A DNA stretch of 64,000 nucleotides from Gammaproteobacteria bacterium (GTDB taxonomy: Bacteria > Pseudomonadota > Gammaproteobacteria > Pseudomonadales > Azotimanducaceae), in NCBI GenBank assembly GCA_026706385.1, contig JAPOYV010000035.1, forward strand, positions 37,371 to 101,370, in the 5' to 3' direction. Made by a program: the position numbers and the translations under genes. A model generated the notes under the pieces. The model had not been told where the DNA came from. It saw only the letters and a list, made by a program, of their open reading frames with translations, and made no database searches. The first letter of the stretch is position 1. Each line of letters starts with the position of its first letter. Shown in pieces: positions 16,766-23,733 of the stretch.

Positions 16766-16848
16766 TGCAGGTTACGGTGTTCCCTAGCGGCATAGCCATG
16801 AAGAGTGAATACCAATGACCTTGAGCGTGACGAGCACCGTACCCTGCA
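16766..16848. repeat. Inverted repeat between the JAMM gene and the transposase
   Basis: TGCAGGTTACGGTG at 16,766-16,779 pairs with CACCGTACCCTGCA at 16,835-16,848 with one mismatch, enclosing 55 bases. It lies where two convergent genes end. It may be a bidirectional termination structure or part of a structured RNA. No T-run is visible. Confidence 0.5.
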
Positions 16849-16893
16849 CTTTCGGTTTACAGCATGGCAGATCGGAAAACTCTCGTGTGTCTA

Positions 16894-17913
16894 CTACCAC
16901 TTGAGGGTCGCCGGTCGAACACGCCTCTTAGGTTGAACGAAACGCAACCCGGTCTTAACGACCACTGTCTCGGTCAGGTCTTGGTACATGAGGTGCTTCC
17001 CGATCAAGCCCGTCACCAAGTTCTGCATCATGGTGAGGGCATCTAGACCTCGGGCATTGTGCCGTCCTTCAAACTCCTTGACGTATCGGTGAAGGTGCTT
17101 CTTGCTCAGCACATGGAAGGTCCCCTTGTGCGCTCTCTTGAGCGTGGACCAGAACGACTCGATGCCGTTGGTGTGGATCTTGCCCCGGACGTACTCGCCG
17201 ACACTGTGGTTCACGGACTTCTGCTTGTGGGGTAGCTTCCCGTACACCCTTGCTCCATCCGAGTACACGGTCACGTCAGCATCAGTGAACTCGGATATGA
17301 AGGCGTCCAAAGTCTCGTAGTCGACGTTCTCGACAACCTTGGCCCGTACTTGTTTGGTGTTTCGGTCCTTCATGCCGACTACCGCGGTCTTGCCGACGGA
17401 GCCCCGGCCAGTGTTGCGTAGTTCCCATCGCTTGGCGTTAGACATGTTCTTGCGGAGTCCGCCGACATAGGTCTCGTCCACTTCGACTGGCCCCAGGAAC
17501 TTGCCAACGCCAGTGTGATCCCACCCTTCGCGTAGGCGATGCAGCATGAACCAGGCGGTTTTGCCGGTGACGTCGATGTGTTGGGCCAACTCGGCGCTGC
17601 TGATGCTCTTGATCCGCGTAACGTAGATGTAGATAGCGACCGCCCACTTGTCCAAAGGCACGTGCGATCTCCGTAAGGCGGTGCCAGTTCGGACGCTGAA
17701 ATACCCACGACAGTCCCGACACCAGTAGGGCATCGGTTTGCCGTTCGGAGTTTCCTTGGTGTTGATGCTGCCGCACTTGCCGCAAGCTCGAACATCGGGC
17801 CACAGGATCGACTCGAACCACTTGGTCGCCGCGTCCTCGTTCGGGAACATCCGGCCGAGTTCCATCATGTTGATCCGGCTTCTGGACTGGCCGGGTTTTG
17901 CTCTTGTAGTCAT
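16894..17913 (-). CDS. IS1595-family (ISXO2-like) transposase
   Basis: This 339-residue protein catalyses movement of the surrounding element. An N-terminal zinc-ribbon pattern (CGKCGS..CRDC, residues about 43-69) is followed by a helix-turn-helix-like region. The DDE-type catalytic core has VEVDETYVGG (first Asp), VYSDGARVY (second Asp) and TNGIESFWSTLKRAHKG (Glu), all typical of the ISXO2-like fold. ATG 17,913 is preceded by GGAGGT at 5 bases and by a strong promoter. The 8-bp target duplication at the element ends agrees with this family. The gene appears intact, so the element may be mobile. Confidence 0.95.
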   Translation of the reverse strand: MTTRAKPGQSRSRINMMELGRMFPNEDAATKWFESILWPDVRACGKCGSINTKETPNGKPMPYWCRDCRGYFSVRTGTALRRSHVPLDKWAVAIYIYVTRIKSISSAELAQHIDVTGKTAWFMLHRLREGWDHTGVGKFLGPVEVDETYVGGLRKNMSNAKRWELRNTGRGSVGKTAVVGMKDRNTKQVRAKVVENVDYETLDAFISEFTDADVTVYSDGARVYGKLPHKQKSVNHSVGEYVRGKIHTNGIESFWSTLKRAHKGTFHVLSKKHLHRYVKEFEGRHNARGLDALTMMQNLVTGLIGKHLMYQDLTETVVVKTGLRFVQPKRRVRPATLKW

Positions 17914-17933
17914 GGTTAACCTCCATGACTACC

Positions 17934-17962
17934 ACCATACCGAAGTTTACCCTAAATGTCAA
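17934..17962 (-). promoter_or_regulatory. Sigma-70 promoter of the transposase
   Basis: On the minus strand a perfect TTGACA (17,957-17,962) is separated by 17 bases from TATGGT (17,934-17,939). Transcription would start about 10-15 bases before the transposase ATG, giving a very short leader that contains the GGAGGT ribosome site. Confidence 0.75.
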
Positions 17963-17976
17963 GCAAAGTCATAGTC

Positions 17977-18291
17977 TTATGGATAATCATTTGCATTACG
18001 TTTAACGCGTTCCCACAAGGATGCCGGTACGGTGAAACCCTTCTCTTCGAGTTCCGTGAGGCAGTCTATTGGCTCTAGCTCTTGCATTTCTGGCATTCTG
18101 TAGAGACCAGACCGAAGGATGTTTGTGGACTGTGGGTCTACTTCTACGATCCAGATCAGCCCAGTTTGGCGTTCAGGTGGGACCCAACTCGGACAGTCGC
18201 CAGATCCATCTAGTATTCGACAGACTTCCTCTCGGAGAAGGCTTTGAGCTGTACTTTCCGCGATGGAAGGCTTGGGAATTTGCTCAGACAC
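17977..18291 (-). CDS. Small hypothetical protein, transposon cargo
   Basis: This 104-residue acidic protein begins MSEQIPKPSIAEST and ends NANDYP. A soluble fold is suggested by alternating hydrophobic and charged stretches (TGLIWIVEVDPQSTNILRSG). There is no signal peptide, membrane segment or recognised motif. It lies upstream of the transposase on the same strand. A frame on the other strand overlaps it, so the coding assignment rests on the plausible amino-acid composition only. Confidence 0.45.
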   Translation of the reverse strand: MSEQIPKPSIAESTAQSLLREEVCRILDGSGDCPSWVPPERQTGLIWIVEVDPQSTNILRSGLYRMPEMQELEPIDCLTELEEKGFTVPASLWERVKRNANDYP

Positions 18292-18314
18292 TGTTGGGCT
18301 CCTTGAGAGAGATC

Positions 18315-18482
18315 ATGCCAGTAGTGAGTCTCGAAGGCTGCGACCAACACAACGAACAGGCATCGTTGGCCTTCAACGGCGAACAACTGACCGTATCCAG
18401 TCGTGGTTTACCCAACAGCGGATATTCATTCAGACTTGATGCGGATGTTGTTACGAGGTTAGCTCGCCTGCTAGTAGCGTGA
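18315..18482 (+). CDS. Possible small protein (55 aa), transposon cargo
   Basis: The frame from ATG 18,315 has GAGAGA a few bases upstream. It encodes MPVVSLEGCDQHNEQASLAF, then a hydrophilic stretch, ending DVVTRLARLLVA. It starts 23 bases from the divergent 104-residue gene. The composition looks protein-like but no family is recognised. A longer in-frame form beginning at 18,069 would lie across the opposite-strand gene and is less likely. Confidence 0.3.
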   Translation: MPVVSLEGCDQHNEQASLAFNGEQLTVSSRGLPNSGYSFRLDADVVTRLARLLVA

Positions 18483-18486
18483 GCCT

Positions 18487-18675
18487 TCACTCGACAGGAA
18501 TGGGCAGAGACTCTTCTAGCGCCTTCTGCTGTTGCTCAGCCTTCTTGCGGTCGGGCTTCCTAGTGCCAGTCTTCTTGCCGTCCGAGTCCTCGCCGGACCC
18601 GTCCGAGTCCATCACTTCGGCCAGGAGGCGTTGGGCAGTCTTGAGTTGTCTGCGAGTCAGCTTGATGGTTGGCAC
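18487..18675 (-). CDS. Small charged protein (62 aa), transposon cargo
   Basis: The start is GTG 18,675, with GAGG about 12 bases upstream. The N-terminal half (KLTRRQLKTAQRLLAEVMD) looks helical. The rest is highly charged (SDGSGEDSDGKKTGTRKPDR) and ends ESLPIPVE. The mixed Lys/Arg and Asp/Glu composition would suit a nucleic-acid- or protein-binding accessory factor, but no family is recognised. Confidence 0.4.
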   Translation of the reverse strand: MPTIKLTRRQLKTAQRLLAEVMDSDGSGEDSDGKKTGTRKPDRKKAEQQQKALEESLPIPVE

Positions 18676-18786
18676 GGCGGCGTAGGTCCTCTATTGGTCT
18701 GCGTCACCACCAATTAGGTCGGCGCGGGGTCCGCAGGGAAGGTAAACTGCAACTGTCAAACAACACCAATCAGCTAGGGAACACCA

Positions 18787-19118
18787 ATGACAAAGACACT
18801 GACTGCACTCGCCCCACTGTGCTACTGGCTGGATGCGCTGCATCACCGGCTGCCGTCGCACCAGCCTTGGTTTCAGCCGAGCCCTACAGGGATTTGAAGT
18901 GTTCGACGCTGGCCGAAATGAAGGTGGCAAAGCAAGCCGATATCGACAAGCTCTATAAGTCGCAGAGCACAAAGCGGTGGGTGGACGGTGTCTCCAATGC
19001 TGTCATTCTGCCGGGCGTGGCTAGCATCTTCAAAGACTCGTCCAAGCCACTCGCGCAAGCGAAAGGTGAGATGCAAGCCATGATCCGGGAGTACGACAGG
19101 CGATGCTTGGATGATTAG
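18787..19118 (+). CDS. Small lipoprotein-like gene with an apparent frameshift in the signal peptide
   Basis: ATG 18,787 opens MTKTLTALAPL, a good signal-peptide start, but that frame then leaves the conserved-looking sequence. From about 18,819 a different frame (shift of -1) continues VLLAGCAASPAAV, a textbook lipobox (LAGC). It goes on to CSTLAEMKVAKQADIDKLYK and ends at 19,118. Joining the two frames gives a lipoprotein of about 110 residues. A GTG at 18,819 could start the second frame, but the signal would be too short. This is either a sequencing error, a recent inactivating indel, or programmed slippage. It is translationally coupled to the next gene, whose ATG overlaps its 3' end. 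Confidence 0.5.
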
Positions 19119-19584
19119 CGAGTCACTACGGCATCTTGCGTTGCTGGCCATGTGCTGCTGTGCTGTAGGTGCCTTCGCTCACTCAGGAGGCACTGACAAG
19201 TATGGGTGCCACGCGGGCACGCAACCATACCATTGTCACAATGGCGGTTCTGGCGTGGACGGGGAAACCGTCGGCATAGCTGCGGCTGCTATCGTAGGAG
19301 GATGGCTCGTCTACAAGGTCGCGAGGGCAGGCAAACGAGCCGTCAGCAAACGACCCTTTATGGGTACTAGGACGGTCGCCACCATCCCAACCAATACCAA
19401 CGGCGGCACGGAGGCATTTGCTGACTTCGACCTTAACGACAACGGGAAGATCAGTTGCCGTGAACTCCGCAAAGCCGGGGAGTCCACGCCAATCTACAAA
19501 ACGCACCCGGCCTACCCGTACCTAAAGGATCGGGACAATGACGGATGGGCTTGTGAGCCTTGGCTGCGGAAAGGTCCACAGTAG
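19111..19584 (+). CDS. Exported YHYH-like and excalibur-type calcium-binding protein, transposon cargo
   Basis: This 157-residue protein overlaps the preceding gene by 8 bases. A signal peptide (residues about 1-23, ending VGAFA) leads to HSGGTDKYGCHAGTQPYHCH, the Cys/His motif of YHYH-type secreted proteins. A short hydrophobic segment (VGIAAAAIVGGWLVYKV) may anchor it. An EF-hand-like DLNDNGKISCREL follows at about residues 110-122. Near the C terminus, DRDNDGWACEPW matches the excalibur DxDxDGxxCE calcium-binding motif. Such domains occur in secreted nuclease-related or surface proteins. The role here is unknown. Confidence 0.65.
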   Translation: MISESLRHLALLAMCCCAVGAFAHSGGTDKYGCHAGTQPYHCHNGGSGVDGETVGIAAAAIVGGWLVYKVARAGKRAVSKRPFMGTRTVATIPTNTNGGTEAFADFDLNDNGKISCRELRKAGESTPIYKTHPAYPYLKDRDNDGWACEPWLRKGPQ

Positions 19585-19683
19585 CATCTTGCGTTGGCAC
19601 ACAAGACGCTCCCACTGGCCTCAAAGCGGTCGTAGGCGGGTTGTCAAGTCAACTACCATGCCAAAATCAGCCGAAGGGTTTAG

Positions 19684-19707
19684 GGTCTAGTCAAGTACAA
19701 GGGTCCC
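19684..19707 (-). repeat. Right terminal inverted repeat of the IS1595-family transposon
   Basis: Read on the minus strand it begins GGGACC and matches the left repeat at 23 of 24 positions. It directly abuts the ATCGCGAT duplication. Confidence 0.93.
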
Positions 19708-19715
19708 ATCGCGAT
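19708..19715. repeat. Target-site duplication, right copy
   Basis: The sequence is ATCGCGAT, identical to 15,008-15,015. It lies immediately outside the right terminal repeat. Confidence 0.92.
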
Positions 19716-19778
19716 GGTCTGGCCGTCAAGCCATGCCGGCAACGTCCTCCCCACAGCTTGACTCGCTTCTTGCTGCAT
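19708..19778 (-). pseudogene. 5' fragment of the transposon-split coiled-coil gene
   Basis: From ATG 19,778 the minus strand encodes MQQEASQAVGRTLPAWLDGQ, then TIA, stopping at the transposon end. It matches the start of the intact paralogue at 21.5 kb (MSQEASQAAGRTLPTWLDGQ). Joined across the element to 15,007 downwards, it continues IIGTVLTVGVGIGAM without a frameshift. Confidence 0.85.
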
Positions 19779-19896
19779 CTTTTGTACTCGATGCGCGCGA
19801 TGATCCGTTGATCATACGGACAGCCGACCGTGATGTGAAGCGAGTTCGGGACTTTTTTTCTAGGATAACAATGCCTTATAGAACACATTTGTGCGA
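19779..19896 (-). promoter_or_regulatory. Upstream region shared with the paralogous coiled-coil gene
   Basis: This stretch resembles 21,999-22,112, upstream of the paralogue, especially around TATAAGGC.TTGTTATC followed by a run of A on the coding strand. The similarity extends about 115 bases beyond the start codon, so the duplication included the regulatory region. No clean -35/-10 pair was identified. Confidence 0.5.
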
Positions 19897-19985
19897 ATCG
19901 CCTGCCGATTGTCGCCGATCCCGCCGGGTCGCAATGCCCGCTGATCCGGTATGCTCGCGCATACACACTTCGACACCAATCGGCC

Positions 19986-21464
19986 ATGACCAAGCGCCTA
20001 AGTCTCCGGCATCGGGTCCCTTTTCTCGCTCTGGCGGCACTCCTCGGCGCCACGATCACCGCAGGAGAGTCCACCGACCGACCGAACGTCCTCAGGATCG
20101 ACATCGACGACCAATCGCCCTGGTATTCGAGCTACGGGCACGACCTCGTCGAGACGCCCAACATCGACGCCTTGGCGAACGAAGGCGTGCTCTTCGAGCG
20201 AGCGTACGCGCCGACGCCGGTTTGCAGCCCGACCCGCTCGTCGCTGATCACCGGCAGCTACGCCATCCGTATTGGCGCCCACGACCATCGGTCGGGGCGT
20301 GTTCCCGGGTATCAGATCAGCCTGCCCGAAGGCGTCGTGACCGTTCCGGGGCTGTTCCGCCGCGCTGGCTACGAGACCTACAACGCCGGCAAGGACGACT
20401 TCAACTTCACCTATGATCGTTCGGCGCTCTACTCGATCGGGGCATCTCAACAGTCAGCCGCAAGCTGGAAGGGGCCGCGGGGTACGGGTCATTGGCGCGA
20501 CGTTCCTCCGGGCAAGCCGTTCTTCGGGCAGATGCCGGTGGCGGGCGGTAAGGTTGCCGCCAACATTGATGCCGAACTGCGCGAACTCGGTCTGACGCCG
20601 GTCGCGCCTGACGACGTCCGCGTGCCGGCCCAGTATCCGGACGTCCTCCAAGTGCGCCGGCACATCGCAACGCACTACAACACCATGATGCGCACCGACC
20701 ACCAAGTCGGCCAGCTTGTGGCGCAACTCCAGGCGGACGGACTTTGGGAGAACACCGTCGTCGTCCTGTTCTCGGATCACGGGTCGGATTTGCCGCGCAG
20801 CAAGGAGTTCACCTACTCCGAAGGCTTGCAGATCCCATTGCTCGTCGTTGCGCCTGGTCTGACGGACACCGTTGTGCCCGGTACGCGGCGAACGGACCTT
20901 GTCAGCCTGATGGACGTCGCGGCGACCTCGTTGGCGCTCGCCGGGCTCGACGTGCCGGAGTTCATGGACGCCAAGAACGTGTTCGACGCTGACTACCGAC
21001 GTGGCCACGTATTCGCCTCGGCCGACCGCATGTCGAACGTCATCGACCGGGTCCGTTCCGTGATGGGTCGTCGCTTCCACTACATTCGCAACTACATGCT
21101 GGACCGGCCACTGATCAACTGGGGCCACCGCGAGATGCTCAGCCTGCCCGACCCGAACGCCAGCAGTTTTCTCACCATCCGCCGACTGGCGGAACAGGGG
21201 AAGCTGACGCGGGCTCAGGCCGCTCCCTACGGGCCAAGGGTGGCCGAGGAACTCTACGACCTCGAGAATGACCCGGACGAGGCAGTCAACTTGGCCGAGG
21301 ATCCCGCCTACAGCGCGGTGTTGGACGAGATGCGCCAAGCGCTCGCCGGGTGGCTCACGGACACCGACGACAAGGGCCAGTACCCGAGATCACAGGCTGC
21401 GCTCGACGAAGTCACCGAACGGTATCCGGCGGACTGGCTGCGCAGTCCAGAGTTCGGCGGCTAA
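19986..21464 (+). CDS. Type I sulfatase (arylsulfatase family), exported
   Basis: This 492-residue enzyme is expected to hydrolyse sulfate esters in the periplasm. A signal peptide covers residues about 1-27. The metal-binding start is VLRIDIDDQSP (Asp 39-42 region). CSPTRSSLITG places C80 as the residue converted to formylglycine by the Cys-type maturation enzyme. A second metal site is suggested by LFSDHGSDL near residue 260. The C-terminal part (ELYDLENDPDEAVNLAEDP) is a typical sulfatase ending. No maturase gene is in the window. The substrate cannot be told from sequence; sulfated polysaccharides are common substrates of marine relatives. Confidence 0.9.
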   Translation: MTKRLSLRHRVPFLALAALLGATITAGESTDRPNVLRIDIDDQSPWYSSYGHDLVETPNIDALANEGVLFERAYAPTPVCSPTRSSLITGSYAIRIGAHDHRSGRVPGYQISLPEGVVTVPGLFRRAGYETYNAGKDDFNFTYDRSALYSIGASQQSAASWKGPRGTGHWRDVPPGKPFFGQMPVAGGKVAANIDAELRELGLTPVAPDDVRVPAQYPDVLQVRRHIATHYNTMMRTDHQVGQLVAQLQADGLWENTVVVLFSDHGSDLPRSKEFTYSEGLQIPLLVVAPGLTDTVVPGTRRTDLVSLMDVAATSLALAGLDVPEFMDAKNVFDADYRRGHVFASADRMSNVIDRVRSVMGRRFHYIRNYMLDRPLINWGHREMLSLPDPNASSFLTIRRLAEQGKLTRAQAAPYGPRVAEELYDLENDPDEAVNLAEDPAYSAVLDEMRQALAGWLTDTDDKGQYPRSQAALDEVTERYPADWLRSPEFGG

Positions 21465-21526
21465 CGGGGCTACCCCCAGCAGAAGCACGAGGCTCCTCTG
21501 GCCCCAGCCATGTCGCGCCGCCGTCC

Positions 21527-21997
21527 TCACGGCAGTTCCGCGTTTCCCGCGTCGGGCGACGGTGGATGTGCGGCTTTCGCCGGCTGCCGCGCATGCGCCT
21601 CGAGTCCGCGTACGCGGGCCTGCAAGTCGGGAACGCCGCCCCGGGTGGCCTCCATCGACTGCTCCACGACGCGCACACGGGCATCGAGTCCCGCGATCTG
21701 TGCGCCGAGTTCCTTGCGCACGTCCTCGATCTTGGCCGTCAGTTCCTTGCGCACGTCTTCGATCTTGGCTGTCAGTTCCTTGCGCGCGTCCTCGATCTTG
21801 GCTGTGAGCTCCCGATGCCCATCGTCGATCCTGGCGTGGAGGCGGTCCGTTTCGGCCCTCATGGCTGACGTGGACGCGAGAACCATCGCGCCGATGCCAA
21901 TGCCGACGGTCAATACGGTGCCGATGATCGCGATGGTCTGGCCGTCGAGCCAGGTTGGCAGCGTCCTTCCTGCTGCTTGACTCGCTTCCTGCGACAT
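21527..21997 (-). CDS. Membrane-anchored coiled-coil protein, intact paralogue
   Basis: This 156-residue protein starts at ATG 21,997. A short N-terminal region (MSQEASQAAGRTLPTWLDGQ) leads into one membrane segment (IAIIGTVLTVGIGIGAMVLA). A coiled coil with near-perfect 11-residue repeats follows (four copies of KELTAKIEDxR or close variants), then GAQIAGLDARVRVVEQSMEA and a hydrophilic tail. It is probably a small inner-membrane scaffold or partner protein; function is unknown. Its paralogue at 14.7-19.8 kb is interrupted by the transposon, so this copy may provide the activity alone. Confidence 0.7.
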   Translation of the reverse strand: MSQEASQAAGRTLPTWLDGQTIAIIGTVLTVGIGIGAMVLASTSAMRAETDRLHARIDDGHRELTAKIEDARKELTAKIEDVRKELTAKIEDVRKELGAQIAGLDARVRVVEQSMEATRGGVPDLQARVRGLEAHARQPAKAAHPPSPDAGNAELP

Positions 21998-21998
21998 C

Positions 21999-22112
21999 CC
22001 TCGACCTCGGTGCGCGTTGAATAGGTGAGCATACGCGCAGCCGTTCGGGGTTTGAAGCCTCTGTCGCTGTTTTTTAATAGATAACAAAGCCTTATAGAAC
22101 ACATCTGTGCGA
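21999..22112 (-). promoter_or_regulatory. Conserved upstream region of the coiled-coil gene
   Basis: It is similar to 19,779-19,896 upstream of the interrupted paralogue. The AT-rich core around 22,066-22,103 is the most conserved part and is the likely promoter zone. No exact promoter hexamers are assigned. Confidence 0.45.
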
Positions 22113-22178
22113 GGCTCGTGTATCGCGATCGCCCGCACAGCGTAAGACAACGTCGGGTGATCCCGCCTGACGCGTCGT

Positions 22179-23120
22179 TCACGCACCCTCGAAAGGTAAG
22201 CGCTTTCCTTCGAGCAGTTGGTCTACTAACCGGGCCACGGCGTCGTTGAATTCGTAGGCCAGGACCGCTCGGCACATCAGGTAGAACTCGGCCTGGCGAC
22301 ACTGCTCGGCTTGTTTGTTCGCGCGCCGGTTGTACGTCGCATAGAAATCCGCCCACCCGTCGAGCTTGCCATTCAGCCACAGCCTCAGGTAGATCAACGT
22401 GATCGCGAAGATGCCGTCTCCCCTCGTGACCCGTTCCCAATCGAGCATGCCCGTGATCTGGTACTCCTCGGGGTCCGCGAGAAAGTCGCGCAAGTCCTGG
22501 TCGGCCTTGACCAGTGACGGGATTGCGGTGACGGCCAGCGCGGGCAGACGCGCATCGATGTAGCGTCGTATCGCTGCGGCGTCGAGTTCGTCCCTGCCGG
22601 GGCCCGGTGCGCCGGTCTGCTCAAGCACCCCCATCGAGCGGGCGTAGAGCCATTCGGCGAACCCGCCTCCGGTGTCGGGAACCGCGGCGAGGTGCACCGG
22701 ATCGTGAAAGTTCGCCAGGCACGTCGCGAGGCTAGCGCACAACGTCTTCAGATCCTGGTCGTGGGCGGTGGCAAGGACCGTGCGAAGCTGCTCGCCGGGG
22801 AGCCATTCCATGATCATTAGGGGCAACCGGTCCCCTTTCCTAGCGCAACAGTAATGCTGTGGGATGGGAAGGTCGGTCGCGTCGCGGAGTGCGTTTGCGA
22901 CCTCGAGTTGGTGGTCGAGCGTCTCAGCGTGCCTCTCGGTCACCTTGACGACGTACTTGCGTTCACTCGAGTGCGCGACCACGACGGGGTTGGCCGTGTC
23001 GCCGTCGGACACGGGTGCCAAGGCGTGGCATGTTGGAAGCCCGTTCGTTGCCAACAGCAGGTTGGTTTCCTCAAGGAGCAACGCGAGGTCCGGTAGCGGC
23101 GTGCGGCTAGGGGCCCTCAT
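22179..23120 (-). CDS. APH-like phosphotransferase with altered catalytic loop
   Basis: This 313-residue protein has the layout of the aminoglycoside phosphotransferase/choline kinase superfamily. KYVVKVTERHAE supplies the ATP-binding lysine, followed by LPLMIMEWLPGEQLRTVL in the hinge. The metal-binding region is ITGMLDWERVTRGDG. The catalytic loop normally reads HxDxxxxN, but here it is LVKADQDLRDF: the His is replaced by Lys and the Asn is missing, though the Asp remains. Activity is therefore doubtful or altered. It is followed downstream by a partly shared promoter area with the coiled-coil gene. The physiological substrate is unknown; antibiotic resistance should not be assumed. Confidence 0.7.
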   Translation of the reverse strand: MRAPSRTPLPDLALLLEETNLLLATNGLPTCHALAPVSDGDTANPVVVAHSSERKYVVKVTERHAETLDHQLEVANALRDATDLPIPQHYCCARKGDRLPLMIMEWLPGEQLRTVLATAHDQDLKTLCASLATCLANFHDPVHLAAVPDTGGGFAEWLYARSMGVLEQTGAPGPGRDELDAAAIRRYIDARLPALAVTAIPSLVKADQDLRDFLADPEEYQITGMLDWERVTRGDGIFAITLIYLRLWLNGKLDGWADFYATYNRRANKQAEQCRQAEFYLMCRAVLAYEFNDAVARLVDQLLEGKRLPFEGA

Positions 23121-23141
23121 CGGTTCACCCGATGTGTCCCA

Positions 23142-23615
23142 CTACGTGGGATCCAGGATTCTGCTGAAGCCGTCAAAAACGCTGCGGTTCCCGTCCGGCG
23201 CCCAGCCGATGATGAGCGCTCGCAGCGGTTCGCTACTGGTCACGCGCATCGCGTGGGGCATGTTGGGAGGACAGTGGGTGACAGTTCCGGGCTCTGCCGT
23301 GAAGGTCTCGTCACCCCACTGACACTCCGCCGTCCCGGCGATGATGATGTAGATCTCGGGATGTTCGTGCGCGTGGGCGCTATAGATGGTCCCCGGGCCG
23401 AGCTGGAAGGCCGACACCCAGATGTCTTGCTCCGCTATGGCGCCCCGCGGCCCGATGAGGGTTCGGACCTGCATGGCTTTGAGAAGCGACTGGGGATAGT
23501 TGCTGTATGAGGACATGTGGGCGAGGGCGTAGTTCTTGATGAAATACTCTCCCTGTTCTTCCGTCACTGCGTTTGACTTCCTACGGTCGTTCGAAGAGCC
23601 GGTAATGTACGCCAT
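23142..23615 (-). CDS. Single-domain cupin protein
   Basis: This 157-residue protein has both cupin motifs. The first is HAHEHPEIYIIIAGTAECQW and the second PGTVTHCPPNMPHAM, giving a plausible three-His/one-Glu metal site. The C terminus SSEPLRALIIGW resembles the closing motif of DMSP-lyase-type cupins (HAM..EPL.AL..W), but many metabolic and regulatory cupins share this. It ends 21 bases upstream of the APH-like gene on the same strand, so both probably form one operon. The reaction is unassigned. Confidence 0.7.
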   Translation of the reverse strand: MAYITGSSNDRRKSNAVTEEQGEYFIKNYALAHMSSYSNYPQSLLKAMQVRTLIGPRGAIAEQDIWVSAFQLGPGTIYSAHAHEHPEIYIIIAGTAECQWGDETFTAEPGTVTHCPPNMPHAMRVTSSEPLRALIIGWAPDGNRSVFDGFSRILDPT

Positions 23616-23733
23616 GCCGAGCGCCGAGGCTGCGCTGGCGCGCCAACGGCATCTCCCTTAGGAAGCTGCTTACATCGAGCGGATGCCTATATGATCCACG
23701 ACCGCTGTCCGATGCCGAGTTTGGGTTCAAGTA

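Larger units (their letters stand above)
15016..19707. mobile_element. IS1595-family transposon with passenger genes (4,692 bp)
   Basis: The element is delimited by 24-bp inverted repeats (15,016-15,039 and 19,684-19,707) and by perfect 8-bp direct repeats outside them. It encodes an ISXO2-like/IS1595 transposase (16,894-17,913) and, unusually for a simple insertion sequence, a tRNA gene, an exported protein, a JAMM metallopeptidase and several small proteins. By eye its G+C is clearly lower than that of the flanks. Removing it plus one duplication restores a continuous coiled-coil gene matching the paralogue at 21.5 kb. Some IS1595 subgroups are known to carry passenger genes; this cargo set is not one I recognise. 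Confidence 0.92.

Noticed and set aside
18069..18482. 137-codon plus-strand frame
   Set aside because: Its first half lies across the minus-strand 104-residue frame and its start has no ribosome site. Only the shorter form from 18,315 is kept, at low confidence.
21527..22186. 219-codon form of the intact coiled-coil protein
   Set aside because: The extra 63 residues come from the upstream regulatory region. The paralogue reconstructed from the split gene starts at the internal Met.
23142..23615. Firm call of DMSP lyase
   Set aside because: Only the terminal motif resembles DMSP-lyase cupins. The catalytic Tyr and full metal set were not established.
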